Of a DNA stretch of 64,000 nucleotides, positions 63,518-64,000 are shown in pieces (position 1 is the first letter of the stretch; every line of letters begins with the position of its first letter). The notes beneath the pieces are model-generated. The model had not been told where the DNA came from. It searched no databases and saw nothing but the letters and a program-made list of their open reading frames with translations. The translations under genes were made by a program, and so were the position numbers. Origin of the DNA: Leptodontidium sp. MPI-SDFR-AT-0119 (taxonomy: Eukaryota > Ascomycota > Leotiomycetes > Helotiales > Leptodontidiaceae); NCBI GenBank assembly GCA_020726505.1, contig JAHLEZ010000015.1:930001-994000 (forward strand), read 5' to 3'.

Positions 63518-64000
63518 GTTGAGAGTTGAGGCGACTCTGAATGATGATTGTGATGTCGAAGATAGATAAGAATATGTATGAGAGAATGTATCCTCGAATG
63601 TGTGTGTTGACTTGGTGTTTGTCTATGATATGTGGTGAGGGTGGCGTCCAAGCTCTCTTATAATTAAGGGGTTCCTTGAACGGCGATGGCTATCTTACTC
63701 CTCCCGCTTGTTTGAGTGCTTGGTTCGCCGATGTAAACAAACCAATATGGTAATGCGCTACCGATCGACCAGCCGTGATTCTTGCACGTCCTTGATGCTT
63801 CGGTCCTGTCTCCCTTGTTCAGTTCCTCCACACCTTTCCCGCAGCAATATCCCAACGTCAAGAGGGATAATCGGTCAATCTGTGGAGAGCGACTCACGAT
63901 GCCTCGCGCGCAGCTGCCCCTCCAGAAGCCGCCTTATCGTTGTCCAACTCGATCAAGGCTTCTGGCCGTCAGACTGGATGGCTTGACCAGTATTATGGGA
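63518..64000. other. Promoter side of the oxygenase-like gene, to the window end
   Basis: About 480 bases. An open plus-strand frame from ATG 63903 (MPRAQLPLQKPP) runs to the end of the window but is too short to judge. Nothing else recognised. Confidence 0.4.

Noticed and set aside
63903..64000. Open plus-strand frame to the window edge (MPRAQLPLQKPP)
   Set aside because: Under 35 codons, no motif, no splice sites; cannot be judged.

Overview
The window is nuclear DNA from a filamentous ascomycete (Pezizomycotina). The evidence is dense protein genes with many 41-60 nt GT-AG introns and CTAAY-type branch points, a single-FHA Chk2 kinase of the PRD-4 type, an RRM+YTH protein, an Hsp30-type small heat-shock protein and CT-rich leaders. 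The content would fit Leotiomycetes, but that placement is only a guess from gene content. I see no transposon, tRNA, rRNA, CRISPR, virus or secondary-metabolite cluster. Almost every gene is a conserved housekeeping gene. I built the exon models by hand from splice sites and family conservation; each summed CDS is a whole number of codons.

Layout: 1-227(-) 5' end of a SAM methyltransferase; 568-6770(-) PI 4-kinase STT4, which shares a 282 bp promoter with 7053-7897(+) proteasome beta6 (PRE7). A 6.8 kb gene-poor tract follows, whose right end is the spliced leader of 14733-16746(+), an RRM+YTH (m6A-reader type) protein. Next come 18559-19323(+) hsp30 with heat-shock elements; 20358-21225(-) PNO1/DIM2, divergent from 21541-23735(+) MDM31; and 24399-26612(-) the FHA checkpoint kinase. 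27480-28411(-) HCNGP/SAP30BP-like shares a 252 bp promoter with 28664-29609(+) proteasome beta7 (PRE4). Then 30607-33284(+) a CAMK-like kinase and 34431-36247(-) a C2-domain protein.

The second half holds 37747-41399(-) a BAR-PH-ArfGAP; 42688-44015(+) a thioesterase-like protein; 44744-45796(-) eIF3j; 46345-48042(-) enolase; 50071-51401(+) 26S ATPase RPT4; a 3.7 kb gene-poor stretch with one coding-like fragment; 55117-57550(+) GFA1 (first step of chitin-precursor synthesis); 58176-60621(-) a RING protein; and 62019-63260(-) a 2OG-Fe(II)-oxygenase-like protein.

The genes do not form one pathway. Recurrent themes are the proteasome (two 20S beta subunits and one 19S ATPase within 44 kb), membrane and vesicle lipid signalling (STT4, BAR-PH-ArfGAP, C2 protein, MDM31), and gene expression (PNO1, eIF3j, YTH, HCNGP). 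I found no clearly new system. The best leads are a two-start hsp30 whose upstream start adds a presequence-like extension, large insertions inside the YTH and FHA folds, retainable in-frame introns, and an unassigned coding-like fragment near 52.8-53.1 kb.
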